DNA of 64,000 nucleotides from Peptoniphilus sp. GNH (GTDB lineage: Bacteria > Bacillota > Clostridia > Tissierellales > Peptoniphilaceae). The notes under the pieces are model-generated. The model saw only the letters and a program-made list of their open reading frames with translations. It did no database searches and had not been told where the DNA came from. Positions within the stretch are counted from its first letter, which is position 1. The number at the start of each line of letters is the position of its first letter. The DNA is taken from assembly GCA_021307325.1 (NCBI GenBank), contig CP089931.1, positions 892,979-956,978 of the forward strand, read 5' to 3'. Position numbers and translations under genes: made by a program. Positions 55,601 through 63,620 of this stretch are shown in pieces.

Positions 55601-56626
55601 TTGTAATTGTCCTTCTGATTTTTCGAGCTTGTCAGAGCCCTTGTCCAAATCAGTCTTGGAGTTTTCCAATTCTTTTTCGGCATCATATATCTTTTGGTCA
55701 TAAGTTTTTTTGCCAGATATATAAGCCTTTTCACCAGATTTTAGTTTGTCTTTTCCTGTCAATATCTTGTTTTTGGCATCATCTAATTCTAGCCTTGCCT
55801 TATTTATTTGGTCTTTGCCATCAGCCAAACTCTTTTCTATCTTATCCCTATTTTCTTTTAGTCTTCTCTCGGGGTCATACTTGAAATCCAAGGTGAGATC
55901 ATCCAAATGCGAACTTAGCTTTTGCTTGTATTTTTTGGATGTGGTCAAAAGTCCTTTAGTATCTTTGTAGCGAATCTTTGCAATGGTGTATGTCTTATCT
56001 TCAAAGCTTTGTTCTGGAATATATCCATAATGCTTGATTTGGCCAAGCCCCCTTTGAGAAACGCCTCTGTAATAATTTGCTATATAATTGGTTGAGTCGC
56101 AAAGTCCAACTATCTTAAATGTATAAGTCTTGAGCTTGTCTTTTTTTGTTTTTTCCAGATTAAATTTATCTACTTCTTTGGAAAAACTTATAGTGTCGCC
56201 CAGTTTGAATCCTTCATTCTCTGCACTTTCATCTAGGATAATTTCTCCCGAATTTGAAGGCAGTCTTCCTTCTGTTACAATGGGAAGTCCCATTTTTTGG
56301 GGTAGACAAATAAGTTTAAAGACTGAACCGTTGTCTTTTTCAGTGGTGTCAATATCATACAAGATTTCATAATCTTCTAGCCCTGTTTGACTCTTTATTT
56401 TTTCTATATCCTCATCTCTAAAACCCATGGAGCAGATTATCTCTATATCCTCCATATTGGATTTGTCGATAGCTTCATTTAGAGTATGTCTCATGACAGG
56501 CCCAGTTACCAAAAGACCGACAAAGACAAAAACGCCCAGGCCCACTATCATGAGAATAGATATAAAACGAGAAAAAGATCCCCTTATTTCTCTTATTAAA
56601 TTAATATTTTCCAGCCTGCGCTTCAT
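52697..56626 (-). CDS. Giant FtsX-family ABC permease with long extracellular coiled coil
   Basis: 1309 aa. One N-terminal transmembrane helix (FISILMIVGLGVFVFVGLLV), an extracytoplasmic MacB-like domain (~40-260), then about 470 residues (~265-740) of Lys/Glu/Leu/Gly heptad-like repeats. Recurring units such as EGKKKLDQAKALLDE and AGKTKLDQGKLDYKKGLLDY indicate a long coiled coil with internal duplication. An FtsX unit with three helices follows (~755-880), then a second soluble region and a second FtsX unit at ~1165-1300 ending NMVEALKAVE. The paired ATPase lies 12 nt upstream. Substrate unknown; the coiled coil may reach into the cell wall. Confidence 0.9.
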   Translation of the reverse strand: MKRRLENINLIREIRGSFSRFISILMIVGLGVFVFVGLLVTGPVMRHTLNEAIDKSNMEDIEIICSMGFRDEDIEKIKSQTGLEDYEILYDIDTTEKDNGSVFKLICLPQKMGLPIVTEGRLPSNSGEIILDESAENEGFKLGDTISFSKEVDKFNLEKTKKDKLKTYTFKIVGLCDSTNYIANYYRGVSQRGLGQIKHYGYIPEQSFEDKTYTIAKIRYKDTKGLLTTSKKYKQKLSSHLDDLTLDFKYDPERRLKENRDKIEKSLADGKDQINKARLELDDAKNKILTGKDKLKSGEKAYISGKKTYDQKIYDAEKELENSKTDLDKGSDKLEKSEGQLQEGKASLLEGKKKLDQAKALLDENSLKYQNGMQDYKEGKGKLEASEDFLIKSKRQLDEAFAKLLEGKTKLEANKKQLDSGKAQLDEGQRAFEENQAKIDRAFAEAKTQLVQYGLVKEDDSIDQALGKINGIKEALDKLPAQGLEFGSEIDKQIKDLEAEIERLDPVNDSDKIANLNIQLASLKMLKKEIDGIKEKYPQINLANLKAVKEQIAAAESGLEQLSSGQKALDQAKIELEKNKAKYEAGLSAYNEGLKTLDESEIQYQEGLEKYQKGYEEYLKGLKKLQDAKEELDAGKTKLDQGKLDYKKGLLDYEKNKAKLDSAQIDLEKGKAKLQAGKNSYDAGLKRFQDEKIKGQASLDKSKAKLQKARFDIEEAEKKFQTESKKAEEKIRDGQKDLDHTRDILQILEKPQYEIISRNKNFSVDQYIDYSKRVDLLSGIFPIFFFAIAMLVSFTTMKRMVEEERIEIGTHKALGYSPAYIARKYFAYGSLAATIGGSIGALIGHTSLARLIGNAYSTSTIFQDKLIFKFYPQWVILAMALGIGFTGVTAILTVYSSLREKTATLLRGKPPKKGTRIFLEKIGPLWKRMNFFKKVTARNLFRYKGRMIMTIVGIMGCVALLVLGFGLKGSVRGVSEKQFFEIFKYQASVIYNKNLDRESFIAYTKTLNENKQIKSYREYLQKSLSFDYKDRHQEVSLIVPGDKDTMKEDIFLRKRGHKENLDLPDKKAIISEKMANLMRVKKGDKIQVKDDFGTSYDIRVGEICENYVGHYIYMDKDYYQKVFGQEFRSNMDLISFNTNDAKMQDKIKAELLDYKSVLAVTDLTLAQNAMGQFEFSISLVELVISISSSLLALIVLYNLTNINIEERRREISTIKVLGFYTDEAVKYIYRETWALTFMGMVLGLIMGKVLHYLVVSVVTPPNAMLSPTLLLRSYFIALAITVVITFLTRLIFYKKIKNTNMVEALKAVE

Positions 56627-56638
56627 ACTCGATCACTT

Positions 56639-57340
56639 CTACCATTCTATAGTATCCACAGATTTAGGCTTGCTATTTGTTTTCATGAGAGAAAGTTTCG
56701 CATCCTTTATCTCAATGACCCTATCAGCCATAGGTGTTATGGCCTGATTATGAGTTATAAGAATCACTGTCATCTTTGTGTTCTTGCAAGTGTCTTGCAA
56801 GATTTTTAAAACTTGTTTACCGGTGTGGTAGTCCAGGGCTCCAGTTGGCTCATCGCAGAGCAAAAGCTTAGGCCTTTTTGCCAAGGCTCTTGCTATGGAG
56901 ACCCTCTGTTGCTCTCCTCCCGAAAGTTGAGATGGGAAATTTTGCATCCTGTCCGAAAGCCCCAGTTCTTTTAAAATTTCTTCAGAATCGTGAGCATCTT
57001 TTACAATTTGACTTGCCAACTCTACATTTTCAAGGCTAGTCAAATTTGGTATCAAATTATAAAATTGAAAAACAAAACCCACATCTTCTCTTCTGTATTT
57101 GGTGAGTTCTTTTTCTGAAAGGCCCACTATATTTTTGCCATCTACTATGAGCTCTCCAGAGTCTGCCGTATCCATACCGCCAATTATATTTAAAAGAGTT
57201 GACTTGCCAGCTCCAGAAGGGCCTACAATTATACAAAACTCTCCCTCTTCAACATCAAAACTTATATGGTCGTTGGCAACTATATAGCCCTCTCCCGCTT
57301 TAAATTTTTTAACTAAATCTCTGACTTGGATAAAAGGCAT
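56639..57340 (-). CDS. ABC transporter ATP-binding protein partner of the giant permease
   Basis: 233-aa MacB/LolD-type ATPase: Walker [18 protein letters not shown]-loop [12 protein letters not shown], signature [15 protein letters not shown], Walker [15 protein letters not shown]-loop VILITHN. Starts 4 nt before the deacetylase stop region ends, within the same minus-strand operon, and precedes the giant permease by 12 nt. Confidence 0.95.
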   Translation of the reverse strand: MPFIQVRDLVKKFKAGEGYIVANDHISFDVEEGEFCIIVGPSGAGKSTLLNIIGGMDTADSGELIVDGKNIVGLSEKELTKYRREDVGFVFQFYNLIPNLTSLENVELASQIVKDAHDSEEILKELGLSDRMQNFPSQLSGGEQQRVSIARALAKRPKLLLCDEPTGALDYHTGKQVLKILQDTCKNTKMTVILITHNQAITPMADRVIEIKDAKLSLMKTNSKPKSVDTIEW

Positions 57341-57344
57341 GACA

Positions 57345-58325
57345 TCAATCCCTTTCTAGTTTTTTTATAAATCCATCCAGATCCATACCCGGATAAACAT
57401 TGTATCTGATTATCTTGTAGATGGACGAATTTTTAATATCGACATTATCGTTGTTGGCTCCTATAAAGCCCATATAGAGGCCAGCGTTTATAGTGGCCTT
57501 TTGGATATTCTTGTTCCAAAATCCTCCCGGATAAGAAAGGGCAACAGGTCTTTTTCCTGTATGCTTTTCTATCACCAGATTATTTTTTATAAGGTCATCT
57601 TGAATTCTTTCCACATATTCTTCATCTGTTTCTGTCGGAAACTTATAGGCAAGCTTGGGAATTTTCTTGTCAACCGATTCTTCAGCGAAAGAATGCATAT
57701 CATAAGTGTGGTTTTCTATATCCACAAGCCCCGAATCCGACATCTCTTTTATCATATCCCAAGTCAAAAATCTATCATTACTACCAACAGCAGTCCCAAT
57801 TACAAAAATTGTAGCTTTCACCTTATATTTTTTTAAAATTGGATAGGCTATTTCATAATTATTTCTGTAACCATCATCCATTGAAATCATAACAGATTTC
57901 TTAGGTAGACTACCAGTTTCATAGAGTGCTTCTTTTATATCTCTCGTGTCAATAAAAGTATACCCCAAATTCAAAAGTTTCTTAATCATAGTTTCAAACT
58001 CATTGGCATTTACTATTGCATAATTTTTAGTTTTTTGATCTCCTGGTATAAAGTAATGATAGGTTAAAATTGGAAATTTTCCAACTCTTTGTTTATATGA
58101 AAGAGCAGACTCCATAGCCTCTTTATCATCTTGAGGCTCAGGGATTTTTTCTTCACTTTCCTTAACCCTCTTTATGAAAATTTTTTTGTTCTCACTTTTA
58201 AATCCCAGTTTCTCGGCATAGTTTATGGGATTTATCCCTTTGACATTTAAAAAAATCATAAAGCATAAAATACCCACTGCCACTAAAAATATAAGCACAA
58301 ATAAAGCTTTAAAAAACTTTTTCAT
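57345..58325 (-). CDS. Membrane-anchored polysaccharide deacetylase
   Basis: 326 aa: one N-terminal transmembrane helix (FKALFVLIFLVAVGILCFMI), a linker, then the carbohydrate esterase 4 (NodB) fold at ~95-320. Motifs: PILTYHYF, the metal/catalytic MISMDDGYRNNYEIAYPIL, the His pair in DIENHTYDMHSF, and ALSYPGGFWNKN. It likely removes N- or O-acetyl groups from a cell-surface sugar polymer. It sits between an importer ATPase and an exporter ATPase with almost no spacing, which is unusual and suggests a shared envelope role. Confidence 0.9.
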   Translation of the reverse strand: MKKFFKALFVLIFLVAVGILCFMIFLNVKGINPINYAEKLGFKSENKKIFIKRVKESEEKIPEPQDDKEAMESALSYKQRVGKFPILTYHYFIPGDQKTKNYAIVNANEFETMIKKLLNLGYTFIDTRDIKEALYETGSLPKKSVMISMDDGYRNNYEIAYPILKKYKVKATIFVIGTAVGSNDRFLTWDMIKEMSDSGLVDIENHTYDMHSFAEESVDKKIPKLAYKFPTETDEEYVERIQDDLIKNNLVIEKHTGKRPVALSYPGGFWNKNIQKATINAGLYMGFIGANNDNVDIKNSSIYKIIRYNVYPGMDLDGFIKKLERD

Positions 58326-58898
58326 CTATCCTCCAAGTTCTAAGACTCTATCAGCCCTAAGAGCTTTAATATCATCCCTGTTGTGGCTGGTAAAAATCAC
58401 AGTCAAATTTTTTGTATTATCATTGATATATTCTATTATAAAAGCTTTTGTCTTTTCATCAACCTCTCTTAGCCCCTCATCCATCACAAAAATGTTTCCA
58501 GGAAAAATTATAGCTCTTATAATTGCAAGTCTTCTTTTCATCCCCCCAGAAATTTCCCTCACAGGTCTGTCAATTTCGCCTTCCATGTCAAGAGCCTTCA
58601 AGTGTTCCAAGACTTGTTTTCTAGAAAATTCACCTACTGCCAAGATGTTTTCATATAAGCTCATGTCTTCAAAGAGGATATTTTCTTGAAAGACAGTTTT
58701 AAAAATAGGTGGCTTAGCAAAAATTATTTCACCCGAATCATAGGGGCAAAGTCCTTCTATAATCTTTAAAAGAGTCGATTTTCCTATGCCACTCTTGCCA
58801 AAAATGGCTAGTCTTTCTCCCTCTTTTATACTCAGATTAAAATTTTTTAAGATTTCTTTATCGCCAAAAGACTTATTCAGATTTTTTATTTCAATCAT
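58326..58898 (-). CDS. ABC importer ATP-binding protein (SsuB/TauB-like)
   Basis: 190-aa, shorter than usual ATPase. Walker A FGKSGIGKSTLLKIIEG, Q-loop KTVFQENILFEDMS, signature EISGGMKRRLAIIRAI, Walker B NIFVMDEGLREVDE (Glu replaced the usual Asp-Glu-Pro motif: DEG rather than DEP), H-loop FTSHNRDD. The C-terminal tail is missing compared with SsuB. Overlaps the permease gene by 8 nt. Confidence 0.9.
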   Translation of the reverse strand: MIEIKNLNKSFGDKEILKNFNLSIKEGERLAIFGKSGIGKSTLLKIIEGLCPYDSGEIIFAKPPIFKTVFQENILFEDMSLYENILAVGEFSRKQVLEHLKALDMEGEIDRPVREISGGMKRRLAIIRAIIFPGNIFVMDEGLREVDEKTKAFIIEYINDNTKNLTVIFTSHNRDDIKALRADRVLELGG

Positions 58899-59628
58899 CT
58901 CGTCTCCTCCTCATAAGTCTAAGCATCAATTTTTCAAAAACCACGGACAAAATTATAGCTGCAAAAGTATAGGTAAACACCTCTGATGTTTCCATGTAAA
59001 CCTTGCCCTCATAAATTCTATGGCCAAGTCCTATGCCTGGTCTTGCCAGGACTTCAGCTGCCAGTCCAGACTTGAATGCAAAGCCGATTCCAGTTGAAAG
59101 AGCAGGCTTCAAATCTCTAAGTAGTCTAGGCATATATATGTATTTTACAATTCTTTTTTTTGAAAATTTGAACACTTTTGCAAGGTCTAAGTAGGATTTT
59201 GGCACTGACTTCAAGCTTCCAAGACTTACAAAGTAAAAAAGAGGGGCCACTATAAGCGAAACTATCAAAACTGGCAAGAGGTTAATCTTTATAAATATAA
59301 GAGCCAGTACGATAAATGACACCACAGGTGTAGCCCTTACCATATTCATAAAAGGCTGCAAGAGTTCTTTTACAATTTTACTCTTGTATGAAAAGATGCC
59401 CAAAAATACACCCACAAAAGCTCCGATTGAAAATCCAGCCAAAACTCTTAGAGCAGTTGCAAGCACATCCACATAAAAATGTTTCTTTAAAAAAAGGCCC
59501 AAGAACTCCTTAAATACAAGTAGAGGAGACACAAAAAGTATCCCCTCTCCTATCTTCATGCTTATAAGTTGCCAAACGAGGACCCAAAAAGCCAGTGACG
59601 CTATTTTATAAGCTCTAGTCTTCCACAA
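58891..59628 (-). CDS. ABC importer permease (SsuC/TauC-like)
   Basis: About 246 aa with six hydrophobic helices (YKIASLAFWVLVWQLISMKI; VGVFLGIFSYKSKIVKELLQPF; LPVLIVSLIVAPLFYFVSLG) and the BPD-type EAA-like loop. I chose the TTG at 59628, preceded by GGAGAGG, because the frame's first ATG at 59691 would overlap the binding-protein gene by 77 nt; with TTG the overlap is 14 nt. The ligand is undetermined. Confidence 0.85.
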   Translation of the reverse strand: MWKTRAYKIASLAFWVLVWQLISMKIGEGILFVSPLLVFKEFLGLFLKKHFYVDVLATALRVLAGFSIGAFVGVFLGIFSYKSKIVKELLQPFMNMVRATPVVSFIVLALIFIKINLLPVLIVSLIVAPLFYFVSLGSLKSVPKSYLDLAKVFKFSKKRIVKYIYMPRLLRDLKPALSTGIGFAFKSGLAAEVLARPGIGLGHRIYEGKVYMETSEVFTYTFAAIILSVVFEKLMLRLMRRRRDD

Positions 59629-60658
59629 AATAAAAATCCTCTCCAGGCATCTTTCCACCGATTGATTTTGGATTTGCCTTTTCCAATACACTCAAAAATC
59701 CTTCCAAATCTCTTTTCATGTCCATTCCATCTTCATATGACATATTTGCCTTTGGAATTGCCTTTTCAGCAAGAGCTGCTGGAGCTATGCCAAGCTTTTC
59801 TATAATGGCTGCGGCCTCTTTAGGATTTTCATTTACAAATTTAATAGAATCTTCGTATTTATCTAGAAATTCTTCAAAATCTTTTTTAGAATTTTCAAGG
59901 TAGGCCTTGCTCACAACAAGTACACCCATGACCATAGGTCTTCCTTGAGTTGCCTTCTTATACTCTTTGTTGAGATCAATATTTTCAACCAAGGTCTTAT
60001 CTTTGCTAAGAGCAATAGTCATAAAAGGTTGTGGTAGCAAAAGCACTGTGTTATCTTCTCCGCTAGATGCCAACACTTCTTGATGCTCAGACTTCCATTC
60101 GATTGTAACATCATCAGGAGCCAAGCCATTCTTTTCTAGAAGGTAGTTCAAAACATACTCCGGACTTGCTCCTTGACCTGCAGAAACAATCTTCTTTCCC
60201 TTTAAATCAGGAATAAATTTTATACTTGCATCACTTGATGCTATATAAAGATTACCAAGAGTGTTTATAGCAGCGACCTTTAGAAGCTTTCCTTCAGTCT
60301 TGTTGTAGAGAATAGATGCCATGTTGCTTGGTATTGCAGCCACATCAAATTCTCCCTTACTAAGACCTGCTACAACTTGATCTGGTGCTGTAAGGATTGT
60401 CAAATTAGATTGATCTTCTTCAAACATCTTAGACATGCCCATGGCAGTTGGACCTTTCAAAGCTGCAACTCTCGGCATTTTGAAATCAGAATCCTTTTCG
60501 TCTTTTTCGTCTTTTTCGTCTTTTTTATTATTCTTGTCTTCCTTGGCTTCGACCTTATTTCCTTCTTTTGGTGCATTAGCCTTATTGCTTGAGCAGGCAA
60601 AAAGGCCAAAGCTCATCAAACAAATAAGAACTAACAAGAATATTTTTTTATTTTTCAT
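59615..60658 (-). CDS. ABC importer substrate-binding lipoprotein (NMT1/SsuA-like)
   Basis: 347-aa lipoprotein: signal peptide ending in lipobox LFAC (Cys22), a highly charged Lys/Asp/Glu linker (~25-45), then a type II periplasmic-binding fold: RVAALKGPTAMGMSKMF, DVAAIPSNMASILYNK, KIVSAGQGASPEYVLNYLL. Family members bind sulfonates, nitrate, thiamine precursors or similar. Start at 60658 with GAGGTGGG upstream. First gene of the six-gene operon. Confidence 0.9.
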   Translation of the reverse strand: MKNKKIFLLVLICLMSFGLFACSSNKANAPKEGNKVEAKEDKNNKKDEKDEKDEKDSDFKMPRVAALKGPTAMGMSKMFEEDQSNLTILTAPDQVVAGLSKGEFDVAAIPSNMASILYNKTEGKLLKVAAINTLGNLYIASSDASIKFIPDLKGKKIVSAGQGASPEYVLNYLLEKNGLAPDDVTIEWKSEHQEVLASSGEDNTVLLLPQPFMTIALSKDKTLVENIDLNKEYKKATQGRPMVMGVLVVSKAYLENSKKDFEEFLDKYEDSIKFVNENPKEAAAIIEKLGIAPAALAEKAIPKANMSYEDGMDMKRDLEGFLSVLEKANPKSIGGKMPGEDFYFVED

Positions 60659-60741
60659 TTTTCCCACCTCTTAATGTTATTATAGTATTAATAATATCTC
60701 ATTTCAAATATCTAAATATAAACTTAATCAAAGGGGTCGTT

Positions 60742-61275
60742 ATGCTAGTCGTATTGCTCGGAAATTCAGGATCAGGTAAGACAAGTCTTATCAAAAAACT
60801 CGTAAAAGAATTTAATATAAAAAGAATCATAACTGCAACAAGTAGACAAATAAGGCCATTGGAGGTAAATGGAGAAGACTACATCTTTCTTTCTAAAGAA
60901 GATTTTGAAAAGAAAATTTCAGATGGCGAATTTGTAGAATACACTGTCTTTTCCAAAAATTACTATGGCAGTCTAAAAAGAGAAGTAGAAAAATACCTCG
61001 GCAAAGAAAATGCCATCCTGGCACTTGAAAAAGAGGGCATCAAAAATTTAAAAAACCTCTATCCTAGCAAGGTAATCGGCATATATTTGGACATATCTAA
61101 AAATACCTGCCTTGAAAGAATGCAGATGAGGAATGACTCTCATTTAAAAATAAAAGATCGCCTGGCTTCTTTTACAGATTACGAAGGGCTTTATGATTAT
61201 AAGCTAAATGGCGAAGAGCCTTTTGACTTGGTTTATGCCAATCTTTTAGACTTGCTTAAAAAAATTTTGCATTAA
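60742..61275 (+). CDS. Guanylate-kinase-like protein
   Basis: 177 aa with P-loop LLGNSGSGKTSLIKKL, then TATSRQIRPLEVNGEDYIFL, which resembles the GMP-binding TTRxxRxxExxGxDY motif, and FVEYTVFSKNYYGSLKREVE. Housekeeping Gmk is usually about 200 aa with TTRxPRPGE; here the Arg-Pro pattern is altered (TSRQIRPLE), so it may be a paralogue. AAGGGG precedes the ATG. Convergent with the rhodanese gene across a shared terminator. Confidence 0.85.
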   Translation: MLVVLLGNSGSGKTSLIKKLVKEFNIKRIITATSRQIRPLEVNGEDYIFLSKEDFEKKISDGEFVEYTVFSKNYYGSLKREVEKYLGKENAILALEKEGIKNLKNLYPSKVIGIYLDISKNTCLERMQMRNDSHLKIKDRLASFTDYEGLYDYKLNGEEPFDLVYANLLDLLKKILH

Positions 61276-61302
61276 AAAATCGGGTAAGTTCACCCGATTT
61301 TT
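61274..61302. terminator. Bidirectional terminator
   Basis: AAAAATCGGGT / ACCCGATTTTT with a 7-nt loop, between the convergent kinase-like and rhodanese genes; T-runs serve both strands. Confidence 0.88.
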
Positions 61303-61732
61303 ATCTAAAAGAGTCCAAAGACCCCAAATCATATACATTTTTATAACCTAAAGACCTCAGATACTTGACTGCCTTTGAAGTCCTTATTCCATTTCTGCCA
61401 CATATCACTATGTTCTTTTCATGGTCATATTCAAGACCAGATTCTTTCAACTTATCATAAGGTACATTTTCAGCTCCCATGATATGCCCCTTTTCATAAA
61501 GGGTCTCTGAAGAAATATCTATTAGAACTCCACCCCTATTCAAGATTTCTTTTGCCTTATAAGCGCTTATCTTGTCTCCAAAAACACCTTGCAAGCCCAT
61601 ATATAAGGCTATCAAAACTAAAATAAAAGTCAAAACGCTGGCTGCCTTTTTAGATTTAAATCTATAATTTTTGCTAACCTTGCCTATGTAACGCTTCTCT
61701 TCCTGAAGCTTTTTCTTTTTGAAAAGTCCCAT
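61301..61732 (-). CDS. Membrane-anchored rhodanese-domain protein
   Basis: 143 aa: a basic N-terminus, one transmembrane helix (ASVLTFILVLIALYMGLQGV, ~31-50) and a rhodanese domain with VLIDISSETLYEKGHIMGAENVP and the active-site Cys111 in VICGRNGIRTS. Probably handles sulfane sulfur on the membrane; the partner is not evident. Confidence 0.9.
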   Translation of the reverse strand: MGLFKKKKLQEEKRYIGKVSKNYRFKSKKAASVLTFILVLIALYMGLQGVFGDKISAYKAKEILNRGGVLIDISSETLYEKGHIMGAENVPYDKLKESGLEYDHEKNIVICGRNGIRTSKAVKYLRSLGYKNVYDLGSLDSFR

Positions 61733-61870
61733 AAATCTCCTCCTCTTAGTTTTATATAAATCATTTCTAAGAAAATTTACTCTAGCCTTCTTGCATATAG
61801 CTTTATATTACATTTTTTAAGTGATTTAAGCAAGAAAAGAAAAAATCCAAAAAATATTTCCCCAACTTTC

Positions 61871-61899
61871 TTGACAAGCATTTAAAAATATATTATCAT
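61871..61899 (+). promoter_or_regulatory. Sigma-A promoter of brnQ leader
   Basis: TTGACA (61871-61876), 17-bp spacer, TATCAT (61894-61899). The T-box leader starts a few bases downstream. Confidence 0.8.
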
Positions 61900-61905
61900 T
61901 GCTTC

Positions 61906-62177
61906 AATAATTTAAATTTTATAATAAAACTTGAAAAAAAGAGTAAGCTCGTTTAGATTTTTAGAGAGTGGGCGCTTGGTGAAAGCTCATAATTGCGGCG
62001 AGATTGAAAATCATTTTTCTTTTTGCAAGTCTGAAACAAAAGTAAGACTTGACGCTTTGGTAGGCGTTATCTACACCCGGCATTGATAGATGCTTGAGTG
62101 CTTATTATTTTAATAAGAATAAAAGGTGGTAACGCGGAATTTTCGTCCTTTGTCTATAAGACAAGGGACTTTTTTTA
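61906..62177 (+). ncRNA. T-box riboswitch of brnQ
   Basis: Stem I with AGAGAGTGGGCGCTTGGTGAAAGC, a specifier region near 62070 (GTTATCTACACC) and the canonical T-box sequence AAAGGTGGTAACGCGG at 62122-62137 that pairs the tRNA 3' end. The terminator GTCCTTTGTC / GACAAGGGAC with seven T follows at 62145-62176. The specifier is probably ATC (Ile), given the branched-chain transporter downstream, but I cannot fix it with confidence by eye; a Leu or Val reading is possible. Confidence 0.92.
62145..62177 (+). terminator. T-box regulatory terminator
   Basis: 10-bp stem GTCCTTTGTC / GACAAGGGAC (one G-U) and T7, competing with the antiterminator that uses the T-box sequence. Confidence 0.88.
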
Positions 62178-62216
62178 TTTATAAAATTTAAACAATTTAT
62201 ACAAGGAGAAACTAGA

Positions 62217-63548
62217 ATGAAAAAACTAACAAGAAGTCAATTTTTGCAGGTAAGTATTATGTTATTTGGACTGTTTTTCGGAGCAGGAAACTTAATTTTT
62301 CCACCCCTTTTGGGTAATCAAGCAGGAAGATTTACTCTAATAAGTCTTTTGGGATTTTCTGTGACAGCTGTCCTTTTCCCAGTTATTGGCTCCATAGTAG
62401 TCGGAAGGACTAGCGGCCTTTTAAATCTTGCCAAAAGAGTAGGCCCAAGCTTTGCAATAATTTTTACAACAGCAATTTATATTTCCATAGGTCCCGGACT
62501 AGGCATCCCAAGAGCTGGAAGTGTCCCCTTTGAAATGGCAATACTCCCTTATCTTCCCAAGTCTATAAATGTGTTTACAGCAAGACTTGTCTACACCCTA
62601 ATCTTTTTTAGTGTGGCACTTTGGGTCGCTTTAAAGCCCAACAAACTTGTAAAAAGAGTCGGCAAATATCTGACACCCGCCTTATTAATCATGATTTTTT
62701 TGATGTTTGTAAGAGTTATATTTCTTCAAAAAAATGTTGCCGCTCCCCTTGGCGACTACAAAGCCTCTCCACTTTTGAAAGGCTTTCTATCTGGATATGA
62801 CACAATGGATGCAGTTGCCGCTTTGAATTTTGGCCATGTAATTGCCCTAGCTATAAGAAGATTTGGCATCAAGGACACCAACGAAGTCACAAAATACACT
62901 GTCAAGGCTGGATTTTTGGCAGGTCTTGTCCTCTTTATTGTATATTTTATGCTTTCAAGTATTGGCATGACAACATCAGGTGTTTTTGTTGGAGCTAAAA
63001 ACGGAGCTGTAATACTTGCCCAAGCAGTAAAATTATCTTTCGGCAATTTCGGTCTTGTCCTACTAGCAGCAATATTTACCCTAGCTTGTCTTACAACTTG
63101 CATAGGCCTTATAACAAGTGGCGGAGAGTATTTCCACCACCTATTCAAGGAAAAATTGAGTTACAGAACTTGGATAATAATCTGGACTTTCTTCTCCTTT
63201 GTAGTTGCTAACTTCGGTTTAAATAACCTTCTTAGCTTCTCTGTGCCACTTTTAACTTTAATTTACCCCGTAGCCTTACTTCTGATATTTATGGGTATAA
63301 GCCACGATTTTATGCACTACACAAAGCTGTCATACTTAACGGCATCTTTTGTGACTGTATTTTTACCGCTTATTGAAATGCTATATAAAGTATTTAATAT
63401 TAAAGTTCCCTACTTAACTCAATTTGAAGAATCCCTTCCACTTGCAGCTCAAGGCCTGTCATGGATTCTCCCTTGTTTTGTAGTACTTCTTTTGACAACA
63501 TTGCTATCTAAGCTTTCTTGTTTAGCTACAAGAAGACAAAATGCTTGA
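62217..63548 (+). CDS. brnQ: Branched-chain amino acid transport system II carrier protein
   Basis: 443-aa LIVCS transporter (Na+ or H+ symport of Leu/Ile/Val) with about twelve helices. Typical opening QFLQVSIMLFGLFFGAGNLIF PPLLG, then GPGLGIPRAGSVPFEMAI and ASPLLKGFLSGYDTMDAVAALNFG. Expression is gated by the T-box leader, so uptake rises when the cognate tRNA is uncharged. AAGGAG precedes the ATG. The Na+ V-ATPase at the left of the window could sustain a sodium gradient for it. Confidence 0.95.
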   Translation: MKKLTRSQFLQVSIMLFGLFFGAGNLIFPPLLGNQAGRFTLISLLGFSVTAVLFPVIGSIVVGRTSGLLNLAKRVGPSFAIIFTTAIYISIGPGLGIPRAGSVPFEMAILPYLPKSINVFTARLVYTLIFFSVALWVALKPNKLVKRVGKYLTPALLIMIFLMFVRVIFLQKNVAAPLGDYKASPLLKGFLSGYDTMDAVAALNFGHVIALAIRRFGIKDTNEVTKYTVKAGFLAGLVLFIVYFMLSSIGMTTSGVFVGAKNGAVILAQAVKLSFGNFGLVLLAAIFTLACLTTCIGLITSGGEYFHHLFKEKLSYRTWIIIWTFFSFVVANFGLNNLLSFSVPLLTLIYPVALLLIFMGISHDFMHYTKLSYLTASFVTVFLPLIEMLYKVFNIKVPYLTQFEESLPLAAQGLSWILPCFVVLLLTTLLSKLSCLATRRQNA

Positions 63549-63560
63549 AAATTTATACAA

Positions 63561-63596
63561 AAAAAACATAGGTCTACTAGATGACCTATGTTTTTT
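63561..63596. terminator. Bidirectional terminator
   Basis: AAAAAACATAGGTC / GACCTATGTTTTTT with an 8-nt loop, between brnQ and the convergent alcohol dehydrogenase gene. Confidence 0.88.
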
Positions 63597-63620
63597 ATTG
63601 GTATTTTTTATATTAAAGTC

